Assembly (NCBI RefSeq): GCF_000686125.1
Contig: NZ_JMMA01000002.1
Coordinates: 1,736,001 to 1,800,000, forward strand
DNA from: Ruminococcus sp. NK3A76
Lineage (GTDB): Bacteria; Bacillota; Clostridia; Oscillospirales; Ruminococcaceae
Length of the DNA stretch: 64,000 nt
Reading direction: 5' to 3'
Shown: in pieces, positions 10,667-20,301 of the stretch
Numbering within the stretch: position 1 is the first letter of the stretch
How the letters are laid out: the number at the start of each line of letters is the position of its first letter
The notes under the pieces: generated by a model
The model's input: the letters and a program-made list of their open reading frames with translations, nothing else
Database searches by the model: none
What the model was told of the DNA's origin: nothing
Position numbers and translations under genes: made by a program

Positions 10667-12016
10667 TCAGGATACCAGCCAGCCGTGTATCTCGAAGTTT
10701 GTCTTGTCGCCGTCAAGCACGGTAACTGTGACTGTATGCTTGGCAGTATCGTCTGAGCTGTAGATCTCGGTGTCTGCGGTATAGTCGCCCCAGCCGCCGG
10801 AGAAGTCGCCGCTTACTACTACGCCCTCGCCGTCATCGACCTTGACCTCAACAGAGCCGCTCTCGCCGTTTACTGTCTTATAGTAAAGCATACCGAGGTT
10901 GCGGAATTCCATTTCAAAGGTGATAGTGTCGCCTGCATTTACAGCCGACCAGCCGTTCTGGAAGTTCCAGGGAGTGCTCTCCTCTGCAAAGCCCTTGACG
11001 TCCTTGACCTCAAAATCCTTTGTGCTCGTATCGGAGATATGAGCATTCTTATATACATCACCTGTGAGCGATTCGCTCGATTCATCGAAAGGCGTTATCT
11101 CGCCTGCCTGATCTGCTGTAGCAGCGACCTTGTCGATGAAGTTCTCGATCATCTGAGCCACCATTGCATGACCGCAGTTGTTCGGGTGGGTGCCGTCAGG
11201 AGAAAGGCCGTCCTTATCGCCCGGTCTGCCCTTTGAAGACTTGAAGCTGATATTTCCTGCCTGTACTTCGGGGTAGATAGCATCGTGGTATGAAAGCACG
11301 GGCACGCCGTACTTCTCAGCAGGGGGAAGGTGCTGTTCAAGTGCATTTCCGCCGCCGTCAAGAGACATCTCGACAAGAACTACAGCAGGGTTAGACTTAT
11401 ATGCGAGGCACTTTCTGATAAGGCTCTCCATAGTCTTCTCATAGAACATATCGCCCGAGTCGTTTATAAACTCGATGAAGATGATATCAGGATCTTTAGA
11501 GAGAACGTCTCTGTCTGCCCTGTGAACGCCGAAATATGTGTTTGTCGCACCTATGCCTGCGTTTGTGATGATAGTCTTCTTGTTGTAATTCTGCTTCCAC
11601 CATTCGGTGAAAAGGCCTACAAAGTTATACTTTGTGCCTGCTGCCGAGCTGCCGGCAGTAATAGAGTCACCAAGGAAGACGATATTCCATGTCTTGTCGT
11701 TCGAGGTATCCTTAGCCTCTTTGAGCTTGTTTGCCAGGCGTGTGGTGTCGCCCTCAGAGAGTATCGAGCGTGTGAGCATATTCTCTGTCATGCCCTGTGT
11801 GATGTCGATAGCACCGTCAGCAACAGGTGCCTTAAGGTCGGAGCCTGCATCAGCCTGCGACTCATCGCCGCTTGTGCTCTCGGTTTCTGCGGAGCTGCTG
11901 CTCTGTGAGGCAGATGATGACTCACCGCCGGACGATGACGAGCTGCTGTCGCCGCAGGCGGTCAACGCCATACCTGCGAGCATTACCGCAAGTGTCATTG
12001 CAATTAGTTTCTTCAT
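10667..12016 (-). CDS. SGNH/GDSL-type esterase lipoprotein
   Basis: About 449 aa. Lipoprotein signal with lipobox LTAC at residues about 17-20, then a serine-rich linker. The SGNH catalytic core shows FLGDSIT (Ser nucleophile), a conserved Asn in the next block, and DGTHPNNCGH (Asp/His). A C-terminal beta domain of about 130 residues follows, probably a carbohydrate-binding-like module. Family members deacetylate polysaccharides such as xylan; substrate not shown here. The frame also opens at a TTG 21 bases upstream, but AAAGGAAAG precedes ATG 12016, which I prefer. Own promoter at 12081-12109. Confidence 0.85.
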   Translation of the reverse strand: MKKLIAMTLAVMLAGMALTACGDSSSSSSGGESSSASQSSSSAETESTSGDESQADAGSDLKAPVADGAIDITQGMTENMLTRSILSEGDTTRLANKLKEAKDTSNDKTWNIVFLGDSITAGSSAAGTKYNFVGLFTEWWKQNYNKKTIITNAGIGATNTYFGVHRADRDVLSKDPDIIFIEFINDSGDMFYEKTMESLIRKCLAYKSNPAVVLVEMSLDGGGNALEQHLPPAEKYGVPVLSYHDAIYPEVQAGNISFKSSKGRPGDKDGLSPDGTHPNNCGHAMVAQMIENFIDKVAATADQAGEITPFDESSESLTGDVYKNAHISDTSTKDFEVKDVKGFAEESTPWNFQNGWSAVNAGDTITFEMEFRNLGMLYYKTVNGESGSVEVKVDDGEGVVVSGDFSGGWGDYTADTEIYSSDDTAKHTVTVTVLDGDKTNFEIHGWLVS

Positions 12017-12080
12017 AGCTTTCTTCTTTCCTTTCAATCAGCCGTGGCCTGCCCTTCAATACAGGCCTTCCGTATATTTG

Positions 12081-12109
12081 ATTATATCACATTTGAATAA
12101 AAAAATCAA
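12081..12109 (-). promoter_or_regulatory. Promoter of the SGNH lipoprotein gene
   Basis: Minus strand TTGATT, 17-bp spacer, TATAAT. Confidence 0.75.
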
Positions 12110-12159
12110 GACATGACGCACAAAAGTCATACACCACTGATAAATCGCACTGTCGGATA

Positions 12160-12188
12160 TTGACAACTGACCCGGGCGGTGATATAAT
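12160..12188 (+). promoter_or_regulatory. Consensus sigma-A promoter of the anion transporter gene
   Basis: Perfect TTGACA, 17-bp spacer, perfect TATAAT, 36 bases before the ATG; spacer holds CCCGGGCGG. Confidence 0.85.
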
Positions 12189-12224
12189 TCATAAGGTTTG
12201 ATAATTGTAAAAGGAAGGGTATAA

Positions 12225-13334
12225 ATGCAGAAGGTAAGGAGTTTTATAAAAGACCAGCCAGTGCTGGTGATAGCATTTATTGCGGCTGCTGTTACGATGA
12301 TGATCGTTCCGCCTGACAGTGAATACTCAGGCTACATAAACAGAGCTGTGCTCATTCAGCTTTTCTCGCTGATGACGGCTATTGCAGGACTAAGGAGCAT
12401 AGGAGTTTTCGAGCGGGCAACAGGTCTGCTGCTCACAAAAGCCAATACAACAAGACGGCTGGGGCAGGTGTTCGTGCTGGTATGCTTTTTCACATCAATG
12501 CTCGTGACAAATGACGTTGCACTGCTGACATTCGTGCCGATAACGCTAATGACGCTTAAAAAAGCCGGGCAGAAAAGCATAATACTCATCGTAGTGCTTG
12601 AAACTGCGGCGGCAAATCTTGGAAGTATGCTCACCCCTATCGGCAATCCGCAGAACCTTTACATATACGACTTCTACAAGCTGTCGGCGCTTGTGTTTAT
12701 AAAGACTATGGCGCCTGCCGGGCTTGCGAGCATTGTGCTGCTCATGCTGCTGACACTGCTTATACCGAATGAAAAGTGCGCACTCCCTCAGAGCAGCGAG
12801 CAGAAGGTCGAGCGCAGGCCGCTTATCGGATACACACTGCTTTTTGTGATATGCATACTCACAGTACTTCGTGCAGTGCCTGATCTTGTCTGCCTGCTTG
12901 CAGCGCTTTTGTGTGCACTGATACTTGACAAAAAGCTGCTGACAAAGGTCGATTATCCGCTGCTTATGACGTTTATTTGCTTCTTTGTTTTTGTCGGCAA
13001 CATAGCAAGGATAGGTGCTGTGAACGACCTTGTCTCAACGCTTATCCAGGGCAGGGCGATGATAATATCAACGCTGCTATCACAGTTTATCAGCAATGTT
13101 CCGGCGGCGGTGATGCTCTCAGGCTTTACAAACAACGGCACACAGCTGCTGCTCGGCGTGAACTTAGGCGGCTTAGGCACTGTGATAGCATCGCTCGCAT
13201 CTCTTATCTCTTTTCAGTTTTACAGAAAGACAGAGGGTTCAGACTCGGTCAGATACATGGCTGTATTCTCGGTCGTGGGCTTTGGTATGCTTATGATACT
13301 TCTGCTTTTTGAGATGCTGATACTTATGATATAA
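12225..13334 (+). CDS. Anion permease of the SLC13 / ArsB-CitT superfamily
   Basis: 369 aa with about 10 hydrophobic helices. The family signatures are visible: VTNDVALLTFVPI near residue 105 and NLGSMLTPIGNPQN near residue 130, and a second half-repeat with SNVPAAVMLSGF. Members export arsenite or exchange protons/sodium for dicarboxylates, citrate or sulfate; the short length and absence of arsenic genes leave the substrate open. Start after AAAGGAAGGG. Own perfect promoter and terminator. Confidence 0.82.
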   Translation: MQKVRSFIKDQPVLVIAFIAAAVTMMIVPPDSEYSGYINRAVLIQLFSLMTAIAGLRSIGVFERATGLLLTKANTTRRLGQVFVLVCFFTSMLVTNDVALLTFVPITLMTLKKAGQKSIILIVVLETAAANLGSMLTPIGNPQNLYIYDFYKLSALVFIKTMAPAGLASIVLLMLLTLLIPNEKCALPQSSEQKVERRPLIGYTLLFVICILTVLRAVPDLVCLLAALLCALILDKKLLTKVDYPLLMTFICFFVFVGNIARIGAVNDLVSTLIQGRAMIISTLLSQFISNVPAAVMLSGFTNNGTQLLLGVNLGGLGTVIASLASLISFQFYRKTEGSDSVRYMAVFSVVGFGMLMILLLFEMLILMI

Positions 13335-13338
13335 AATA

Positions 13339-13366
13339 ACGGCTGTACAATAAAATGTACAGCCGT
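13339..13366. terminator. Bidirectional terminator between transporter and araA
   Basis: 10-bp perfect stem ACGGCTGTAC / GTACAGCCGT, 8-nt AT loop. It serves the transporter on plus and the arabinose operon on minus. Confidence 0.75.
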
Positions 13367-13372
13367 TTGCTA

Positions 13373-14812
13373 TTATCTTCTGTTGTATAAAACGTCCGAG
13401 AGCATAAGTTCACGTTCGAGTGAAATAGGTGTTGTGTTTTTGTCTATCACAACAAGCTCGATGTCCATGATGCGTGCAAAATCACGCAGTGCCTGCTCTG
13501 TTATATCGTAGGAAAGCACTGTATGATGAGCTCCGCCTGCTATTATCCAGCATTCAAGGCCTTCAAGGAAGCCCGGCTCGGGGCGCCACATTGTTCTTGC
13601 TACGGGAAGATTGGGCATATCCTGGAAAGGCTTTTCGCAGTTTACGTCCTGCGCTATGAGCCTGAGCCTGCCGCCCATATCAACGAGCGAGAGCGCCTTT
13701 GCCTTGCCTGCTTTGCCTTCAAACACAAGTCTTGCAGGGGGCTGTCTGTCGCCTATGCCGAGTGGGTGTACCTCTATCTTCGGCTTGTCTGCTGCAATGC
13801 TCGGGTCAACTTCCAGCATATGAGCGCCAAGAATAAGCTCGTGTTTATAGTCGTATGTGTAGTCCTCCATGAACGACGATGCGCCGTCAGGATACATAGC
13901 CTTGATGATACCCTCCATGCCGGCCGTCTTCCAGTCGCCCTCTGCACCGAAGCCGTAGCCCTTATGCATAAGGTGCTGTGCTGCAAGGCCTGGGAGCTGT
14001 TCCATTCCGTAAAGATCCTGGAAGGTGTTCGTGAATGCATGAGCGCCCTCACGAATGAGTATCTTCTCGATCGCTATCTCTTCCCTCGCCTGATAGCGAA
14101 TGGACTTCTCGTCATCGGTATTGATATCGTACAGTTTTTTGTACTCGTTTACAAGTGCATCTATCTCAGGGGTAGTGACTTTCTCCATCTCTTTAACAAG
14201 ACTGCCAACAGGCCATGTATTGACCTGCCAGCCCAGCTTTATCTGAGCTTCTACCTTATCGCCCTCGGTAACTGCGACCTCACGCATATTATCACCGAAA
14301 CGGACTATCTTAAGGTTCTTTGAAAAACGTGCGCCCATGCAGGCTCTCTGCCACTGTGCTATCTTTTCCTGAACTGCCGGGTCGCCCCAGTAGCCTGCAA
14401 CAACAGTTCTCGGAGCTCTGAGCCTTGCGCCTATGAAGCCGTGCTCTCTGTCGCCGTGAGCCGACTGGTGAAGGTTCATATAATCCATATCTATCTCATC
14501 ATTGGGGATAGATTCATTGAACTGTGTATGGAAATGCAGCCACGGCTTTTGCAGGAGAGTAAGGCCGTTTATCCACATCTTTGAAGGAGAGAACGTGTGG
14601 CAGAAGGTTATTATGCCGACACAGTCTTCATCAAAGTTTGCCTGCTTTACGATACTCTCTATCTCGCCTGCTGTTTTGGCTGTCAGCTTATACTCTACGG
14701 AGAAAGGCAGCTTTAAGCCGTCAACTATCTTCTTTGAGTCTTCCTCGACCTTTTTAAGTGTCTCCTCGCCGTAGAGAAACTGCGAGCCGGTTATAAACCA
14801 GAATTTCAACAT
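13373..14812 (-). CDS. araA: L-arabinose isomerase
   Basis: 479 aa, close to the usual 490-500 of AraA. Starts KFWFITGSQFLYGEETL, with the conserved CHTFSP block and GEGDWKT-like region (GAEGDWKTAGM) that contains metal ligands. It converts L-arabinose to L-ribulose using a divalent metal. Last gene of the arabinose operon, 14 bases after the kinase gene; the terminator follows at once. No ribulose-5-phosphate 4-epimerase (araD) lies in the window, so that step must be encoded elsewhere. Confidence 0.97.
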   Translation of the reverse strand: MLKFWFITGSQFLYGEETLKKVEEDSKKIVDGLKLPFSVEYKLTAKTAGEIESIVKQANFDEDCVGIITFCHTFSPSKMWINGLTLLQKPWLHFHTQFNESIPNDEIDMDYMNLHQSAHGDREHGFIGARLRAPRTVVAGYWGDPAVQEKIAQWQRACMGARFSKNLKIVRFGDNMREVAVTEGDKVEAQIKLGWQVNTWPVGSLVKEMEKVTTPEIDALVNEYKKLYDINTDDEKSIRYQAREEIAIEKILIREGAHAFTNTFQDLYGMEQLPGLAAQHLMHKGYGFGAEGDWKTAGMEGIIKAMYPDGASSFMEDYTYDYKHELILGAHMLEVDPSIAADKPKIEVHPLGIGDRQPPARLVFEGKAGKAKALSLVDMGGRLRLIAQDVNCEKPFQDMPNLPVARTMWRPEPGFLEGLECWIIAGGAHHTVLSYDITEQALRDFARIMDIELVVIDKNTTPISLERELMLSDVLYNRR

Positions 14813-14826
14813 AACATATCGCCTTT

Positions 14827-16413
14827 CTATATCTGTGCCGCAGCACGCTCTGCTGCAAGGCCTGCCTTGTAGATATCCATGTAAGCCTTGATACCGTCGG
14901 TATCCCTGGCATCAGGAGAAACTGTGCTGCCGTCCATAGCTCCGAATACCTTCTCATCAAGGAAGCGGTCAAGCGTCATCGACTTATCCTCTCTTGCAGT
15001 GAATGCAGCAAGCAGAGCTATGCCCCATGCGCCGCCCTCGCCTGCCGACTTCATAAGGGTTATATCAGTACCCAGTGCGGCTGCAAGGAGATTCTGGCTC
15101 GGAACCGGTGTCTTGAAAAGACCGCCGTGAGCATATATCCTCTCAAGCGAGACTTTTTCTTCCTCGGTAAGTATATCCATACCTATCTTAAGGGTTGCAA
15201 CTGTCGAATAAACAAGGCTTCTTGCCAGGTTTTCTATTGTGAACTTTGAATCAGGGCTCCTGAAAACGAGCGGCTTACCCGAGTCAAGGCCTGTAACAGG
15301 TTCGCCTGCGTAGTAGTTATATGCTATCACGCCGCCGCAGTCGGGGTCGCCCTTTGCTGCGAGCGAATAGATAAGGTCATAGAGCCTGCCCTTTGACATA
15401 TCGCTGCCGGCAGCGCTCAGCAGCGAGCCGAACATAGCCACCCACGCATCAAAGTCGGTGGTGCAGCTGTTGCAGTGTACCATAGCAACAGGGTCGCCGC
15501 AGGGAGTAGTAACAATATCTATCTCACGGTGAACTGCGCTGAGTGCCTTTTCCAAAACTATCATCGAGAAGATAGATGTTCCTGCTGAAACATTGCCTGT
15601 TTTGGGAGCAATGCTGTTTGTAGCAGCCATGCCTGTCTGTGCGTCGCCCTCGGGCGGGCAGAGAGGCACGCCGGCCTTGAAGCTGCCTGTCGGGTCGAGC
15701 AGCTTTGCGCCCTCCTCAGTAAGAGTGCCGGCATTCTCGCCTACCATAACTATCTCAGGCATGATATCGAGCAGCTTTGCGCCAAAGCGTGTGCCGCCGG
15801 TCAGTGCATCAAACTTCTCTGTCATGCCCTCATCATAGCAGCAGTTAACAGAGTCAATAGGGAATATTCCCGATGCATCGCCTATGCCTATGACCTTTTT
15901 ACCGGTGAGCAGGAAATGAACATAGCCTGCAAGTGTGGTCATGAAAGCTATCTTGTCGATATGCTCCTCATTATTGAGTATAGCCTGATAGAGGTGAGCG
16001 ATACTCCAGCGCTGAGGGATATTGAACGAAAACTCCTCAGTGAGCTTTGCAGCCGCCTGCTCTGTCATGGTGTTTCTCCATGTCCTGAAAGGCACAAGCT
16101 GTTTACCGTCTTTATCAAATACGAGATAGCCGTGCATCATTGCAGAAACGCCCATAGCGGCTGCTGATGTGAGCTTTGTGCCGTATTCCTTTTCTACGTT
16201 TTTGCAAAGGTCTGCAAAGCAGTCCTGAAGGCCGGCCTTTACCTCATCAAGAGGATATGTCCACACGCCGTCAAGGAGTGTGTTCTGCCAGTCGTGAACG
16301 CCTGATGCAAGAGGCTCGTTGTTCTCGCCTATGAGAACGGCCTTTATTCTTGTCGAGCCGAATTCTATACCGATAGAGGCCTTACCTGACTTTATGAACT
16401 CAGTCTGTGTCAT
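14827..16413 (-). CDS. araB: FGGY-family carbohydrate kinase, probable L-ribulokinase
   Basis: 528 aa. N-terminal actin-like ATPase motif GIEFGSTRIKAVLIG; FGGY signatures in the second half (GGLFKTPVPSQNLLAAALG). The position between the ABC permease and araA fits L-ribulose phosphorylation. It belongs to the divergent clostridial ribulokinase group rather than the E. coli type, so the symbol rests partly on context. Its start ATGA overlaps the stop of the upstream permease by four bases, indicating translational coupling. Confidence 0.82.
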   Translation of the reverse strand: MTQTEFIKSGKASIGIEFGSTRIKAVLIGENNEPLASGVHDWQNTLLDGVWTYPLDEVKAGLQDCFADLCKNVEKEYGTKLTSAAAMGVSAMMHGYLVFDKDGKQLVPFRTWRNTMTEQAAAKLTEEFSFNIPQRWSIAHLYQAILNNEEHIDKIAFMTTLAGYVHFLLTGKKVIGIGDASGIFPIDSVNCCYDEGMTEKFDALTGGTRFGAKLLDIMPEIVMVGENAGTLTEEGAKLLDPTGSFKAGVPLCPPEGDAQTGMAATNSIAPKTGNVSAGTSIFSMIVLEKALSAVHREIDIVTTPCGDPVAMVHCNSCTTDFDAWVAMFGSLLSAAGSDMSKGRLYDLIYSLAAKGDPDCGGVIAYNYYAGEPVTGLDSGKPLVFRSPDSKFTIENLARSLVYSTVATLKIGMDILTEEEKVSLERIYAHGGLFKTPVPSQNLLAAALGTDITLMKSAGEGGAWGIALLAAFTAREDKSMTLDRFLDEKVFGAMDGSTVSPDARDTDGIKAYMDIYKAGLAAERAAAQI

Positions 16414-17507
16414 GACGCAGCCTCCTTTGGTTTGGGTACTTTGGCATTTGCGAGCTTGATGTTTGACTTCTTACGTCTTGCGATGATGATACTCTGAACT
16501 ACAAGGAATATGCAGAGCATAGCAGCTATTGTTATACCTGTCCACCATGCCTGGTCAAGACCAACTGATGAAACGATGCTCTGTATAAGTGAGAGTGAGA
16601 GTACACCAAAGAGTGTGCCTATGATATTGCCGACACCGCCTGTAAGCATTGTGCCGCCGATGATAGCGGAAGCTATAGCGTTCATCTCTGCGCCTGTTGC
16701 GTGAGAGGGAGAACCTGAGCCAACGTGCATGAAGTACACAAAACCGCCTATACCTGCAAGCAGGCTGCATATAACGTGCGAGATGAAAGTTGTTCTCTGA
16801 GTGTTGATACCGAGCATGAGTGCACTCTGTCTGTTGCCGCCTACTGCGTAGAAGTTACGGCCGAGCTTTGTCCACTTAAGAACACAGAAAAGGATAGCCA
16901 CGATAACAAGTGCAACTATAACACCTATCTCGATAGTAGCAGGGATAAATCTGCCTCGTCTTGTTGTAGAGCCTAAGAAATCAGGAAGTGTTATCCTTGT
17001 ATCCTTCAGCTCAACGAAATCCTTATTCTCAACATTGAAGGGGTTTGTGTGAATGATAGTTGTAAGACCTCTTGCGAAGAACATTCCTGCGAGGGTAACT
17101 ATAAACGGCTGTATCTTCAGATATGCTATAAGGAAGCCCTGAACGATACCGAATGCAAGACCGATGCCTATTGCAAGGAGCATAGCCATATACACATTGC
17201 CGTCGTGCATATCAAGGTAAACTGCACAGCTCATAGCTACGAGAGCTGTAACGCCGCCGACTGAGATATCTATACCGCCTGTTATCATAACAAGGCTCAT
17301 ACCGCACGCAAGGATTATAAGATAAGCATTTGTGCTTATAAGATTGAGCATAGTCTGGGGCTTAAGGAAGCCCTCTTTTAAGAATACCATAGAGCCGATA
17401 TACATCACGAAGAAAACTGCTATCGTTATTGTAGTAAGCAGATTGGTATCTGAAATTTTACTGTGGGGTGCTTTGAGCTTCCCCTCAGGAGAAGAAACAC
17501 TTAACAT
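16410..17507 (-). CDS. Sugar ABC transporter permease (YjfF-like)
   Basis: 365 aa, RbsC/BPD_transp_2 family with about 9-10 helices; conserved GGIDISVGG near residue 90 and GGTMLTGGVGN near residue 270. One of two permeases forming the membrane channel of a pentose/aldohexose importer. It follows the other permease by 23 bases and overlaps the kinase gene by four. Confidence 0.9.
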   Translation of the reverse strand: MLSVSSPEGKLKAPHSKISDTNLLTTITIAVFFVMYIGSMVFLKEGFLKPQTMLNLISTNAYLIILACGMSLVMITGGIDISVGGVTALVAMSCAVYLDMHDGNVYMAMLLAIGIGLAFGIVQGFLIAYLKIQPFIVTLAGMFFARGLTTIIHTNPFNVENKDFVELKDTRITLPDFLGSTTRRGRFIPATIEIGVIVALVIVAILFCVLKWTKLGRNFYAVGGNRQSALMLGINTQRTTFISHVICSLLAGIGGFVYFMHVGSGSPSHATGAEMNAIASAIIGGTMLTGGVGNIIGTLFGVLSLSLIQSIVSSVGLDQAWWTGITIAAMLCIFLVVQSIIIARRKKSNIKLANAKVPKPKEAAS

Positions 17508-17530
17508 CTAAATACCTCCCTTTCGTGATG

Positions 17531-18646
17531 TCAGGCTGCCTGAGGCGCCGACTCCTTCTTCTTGAGCTTCTTGCCGAGACGAGAGAGCTTCTCTCTTACG
17601 GTAGGTGCGCTCAGAACAACGAGGATTATAACTACTACTGCCTTGTATGCAGGAAGTGCTGTAGCCTTTACCTCGAACTTATAAAGAGTCGTAGTCAGGA
17701 ACTGGATAACGTATGCGCCGAGAACAGACGAGCTTATGCTGAACTTACCGCCGCTCAGTGCATTACCGCCGAGTGCAACTGCAAGGATAGCGTCCATTTC
17801 TATATCCTTTGCAATTACTGAGTAGTTGATGGTGGATATACGGCTTACCTTTATAAATGCAGCGATCGCTACGCAAAGGCCAAGCAGAACGTATGTCATC
17901 AGCTTGATAAACTCAGGGTTCAAGCCGTTTAGTCTTGATGTTTTTTCATTGACACCGACAGACTGAACATAGAGGCTGATGTTTGTAAACTTCATAAACA
18001 GCCATGTCACTATAAAGCAGACTATAGCTATAAGGAATGGTGTCGGGATCGGTATTCCCGGGAGATAGTTGCCGAAGTATGCAAAGCTCTCGTCTTTGAG
18101 ATTCGGCAGCTCGTTGTTGTTTATCCACGCTGCTATCGAACGTCCCGCCGTAAACAGTATCAGCGTGGCGACCATAGGTTGTATCTTGAAGAAGGCGACC
18201 AGGGCACCGTTGAATGCACCGAATGCCATAGATACGAGGCAAGCGATAAGGAGTGCTACGATTATCGGAGCCTGTATCTTATCAGCTGTTGTCTGACCGC
18301 CGCAGAGCACACGGAGCATAACGCTGCCGCTTATAGCTATTGCAGCGCCTACAGATATATCCTGTCCTCCTGAGGCTGCTGTTACAAGGGTCATGCCGAG
18401 TGCGAGTATCGCAAGCTCAGAGCCGTTGTCTATGATCGAGATTATGTTGCCGCTGAGTATCTTATACCCTTCGGAATTTTCCTTAAGTTCTATACGGAAA
18501 AATGACGGGTCTGCTATAAGGTTAAAGAGTGCGAGCAGCAAAAGCGCTGCTATCGGGATAATTATCTGGTGCCTTGCTATTTTTGCCCAGAGCGGAGTCT
18601 TGGGCGGCAGTGCTTTACTTGTCGGCATTTTTCTCACCTCCTGCAA
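17531..18646 (-). CDS. Sugar ABC transporter permease (YtfT-like)
   Basis: 371 aa, same RbsC family. ASGGQDISVGAAIAISG near residue 100 and ALGGNALSGG near residue 290 are the EAA-type contact loops. Its start overlaps the 3' end of the ATPase gene by 32 bases, supporting tight coupling in one transcript. Pairs with the permease at 16410-17507 as a heterodimer. Confidence 0.9.
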   Translation of the reverse strand: MQEVRKMPTSKALPPKTPLWAKIARHQIIIPIAALLLLALFNLIADPSFFRIELKENSEGYKILSGNIISIIDNGSELAILALGMTLVTAASGGQDISVGAAIAISGSVMLRVLCGGQTTADKIQAPIIVALLIACLVSMAFGAFNGALVAFFKIQPMVATLILFTAGRSIAAWINNNELPNLKDESFAYFGNYLPGIPIPTPFLIAIVCFIVTWLFMKFTNISLYVQSVGVNEKTSRLNGLNPEFIKLMTYVLLGLCVAIAAFIKVSRISTINYSVIAKDIEMDAILAVALGGNALSGGKFSISSSVLGAYVIQFLTTTLYKFEVKATALPAYKAVVVIILVVLSAPTVREKLSRLGKKLKKKESAPQAA

Positions 18647-20135
18647 TCGTGTTCATTACCGCAGCCTGTGTCAGCTGGTCACCTGTGAGCTCTCCTACGA
18701 GCTTTCTGTCTCTCATTACAAGCAGTCTTGAGCAGGTACGCAGCATCTCATCTGTCTCAGACGAGATGAATGTAACGCACATACCCTCTGATGCGAGCTT
18801 CAGAACGAGCTTCTGGATATCTATCTTTGTACCTACGTCGATACCTCTTGTAGGCTCATCGAGTATGAGGTACTTCGGGTGTGTCAGCAGCCAGCGTGCA
18901 AGTATTACCTTCTGCTGGTTACCGCCCGAGAGCGACTTGATAGGTGTATTTACAGAAGCTGTCTTGATATCGAGCAGCTTTATGTATTCATTTGCAAACT
19001 CTGTTGCCTTTGCCTTTGAGAACGGCTTGAAGAAGCCTGTCTTAACCTGAAGGGCAAGAATGATATTGTCTCTTACCGACAGATCACCTACGATACCGTC
19101 ACGCTTTCTGTCCTCAGGGAGATATGCGATACCGTGCTTCATTGCATCACGGGGCTTGGTTATCTTTACCTCCTGGCCGTCGATCTTTATCTTGCCGCCT
19201 GTTACCTTATCAGCGCCGAAGATAGCTCTTACGCTCTCACTTCTGCCTGAACCGAGAAGGCCGGTAAAGCCGTTGACCTCACCCTTATGTATCTCGAAGT
19301 TATAAGGCCCGATGCCTTCTGAGCTTGAAAGCCCCTCTGCCTGATATACCGGCGTCTGGCTCCTGTCTACATCAGTCTGTACATCTGTCTTGATATCAGC
19401 CATATCATCGAGATCCTTACCGAGCATCTTTGATACAAGCTGTATTCTCGGGAGCGTCTCTATCTCATACTCACCTACGAGCTGGCCGTCACGGAGAACC
19501 GTTATCCTGTCGCAAACCTCATACACCTGGTCAAGGAAGTGAGTTACGAAGATTATACCAACGCCCTTCTCCTTAAGCTGACGCATGAGCACGAACAGCT
19601 TAGCCACCTCTGATTCGTCGAGCGATGATGTAGGCTCGTCGAGGATAAGCACGCTGCAGTCCATATCAACTGCTCTTGCGATAGCGACCATCTGCTGAAC
19701 AGCTATCGAGCAGCTTGCGAGCTGCTGAGTTGCCCTTACTGCGATACCCAGTGAATCGAGCAGCTCCTGTGCTTTCTTATTCATGCTTCTCCAGCTGACA
19801 AGGCCGCCCTTGCCTCTGGCGATAAATATATTCTCTGCGACCGTAAGGTTCGGGCAGAGCGATATTTCCTGATAAACCGTGCTTATACCGTTATTCTGAG
19901 CATCCTGCGGGGAATGGATATTGACCTTGCCCTTGCCCTGCAGCGATATATCGCCCTCGTCCTTGACATGAACGCCGGTAAGCACCTTTATAAGAGTAGA
20001 TTTTCCTGCGCCGTTTTCGCCCATAAGAGCGTGTATCTCGCCCTTTCTTAGGGTGAAATCAACATTCTGCAGCGCCTTGACGCCAGGAAACGACTTATAG
20101 ATACCCCGCATTTCAAGCAGCGAATCATCTTTCAT
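18615..20135 (-). CDS. Sugar ABC transporter ATP-binding protein, two ABC domains (YtfR/AraG type)
   Basis: About 506 aa. First ABC domain with Walker A GENGAGKSTL and Walker B VLILDEPTSSLD; its signature is degenerate (LASCSIAVQQ). The second domain has a typical degenerate P-loop (GLLGSGRSES) and an intact LSGGNQQK and ILDEPTRGID. Such proteins power CUT2-class import of monosaccharides. An upstream in-frame ATG exists at 20171, but AGGAGG lies 8 bases before ATG 20135. A hairpin separates it from the binding protein gene. Confidence 0.93.
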   Translation of the reverse strand: MKDDSLLEMRGIYKSFPGVKALQNVDFTLRKGEIHALMGENGAGKSTLIKVLTGVHVKDEGDISLQGKGKVNIHSPQDAQNNGISTVYQEISLCPNLTVAENIFIARGKGGLVSWRSMNKKAQELLDSLGIAVRATQQLASCSIAVQQMVAIARAVDMDCSVLILDEPTSSLDESEVAKLFVLMRQLKEKGVGIIFVTHFLDQVYEVCDRITVLRDGQLVGEYEIETLPRIQLVSKMLGKDLDDMADIKTDVQTDVDRSQTPVYQAEGLSSSEGIGPYNFEIHKGEVNGFTGLLGSGRSESVRAIFGADKVTGGKIKIDGQEVKITKPRDAMKHGIAYLPEDRKRDGIVGDLSVRDNIILALQVKTGFFKPFSKAKATEFANEYIKLLDIKTASVNTPIKSLSGGNQQKVILARWLLTHPKYLILDEPTRGIDVGTKIDIQKLVLKLASEGMCVTFISSETDEMLRTCSRLLVMRDRKLVGELTGDQLTQAAVMNTIAGGEKNADK

Positions 20136-20162
20136 AGCGATTTCCTCCTGAAATTTTCCTGA

Positions 20163-20196
20163 ATTTGCCATAGATTCCCTGTATTTGCCATAGATT
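20163..20196. repeat. Tandem direct repeat of about 20 bp
   Basis: ATTTGCCATAGATT occurs at 20163-20176 and 20183-20196, exactly 20 bases apart, just upstream of the ABC ATPase gene. It contains part of the first reading frame of the alternative longer start. Confidence 0.6.
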
Positions 20197-20202
20197 TTTC
20201 AT

Positions 20203-20258
20203 AAAGAAGGTGCGGGGGCATCAGAGCACTTCCCCTTTTGCCTCACCGCACCATCTTT
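20203..20258 (-). promoter_or_regulatory. Intercistronic hairpin between binding protein and ABC ATPase genes
   Basis: A 13-bp stem with one mismatch (AAAGA.GGTGCGG / CCGCACC.TCTTT) encloses a GC-rich loop with further pairing. There is no clear T run, so it probably acts as a partial terminator or 3' stabiliser giving more binding protein than ATPase, as commonly found in binding-protein operons. Confidence 0.6.
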
Positions 20259-20301
20259 GTAGATCCGTGAAATTTATTATGACGTTTTAAGTATTTAGTT
20301 A

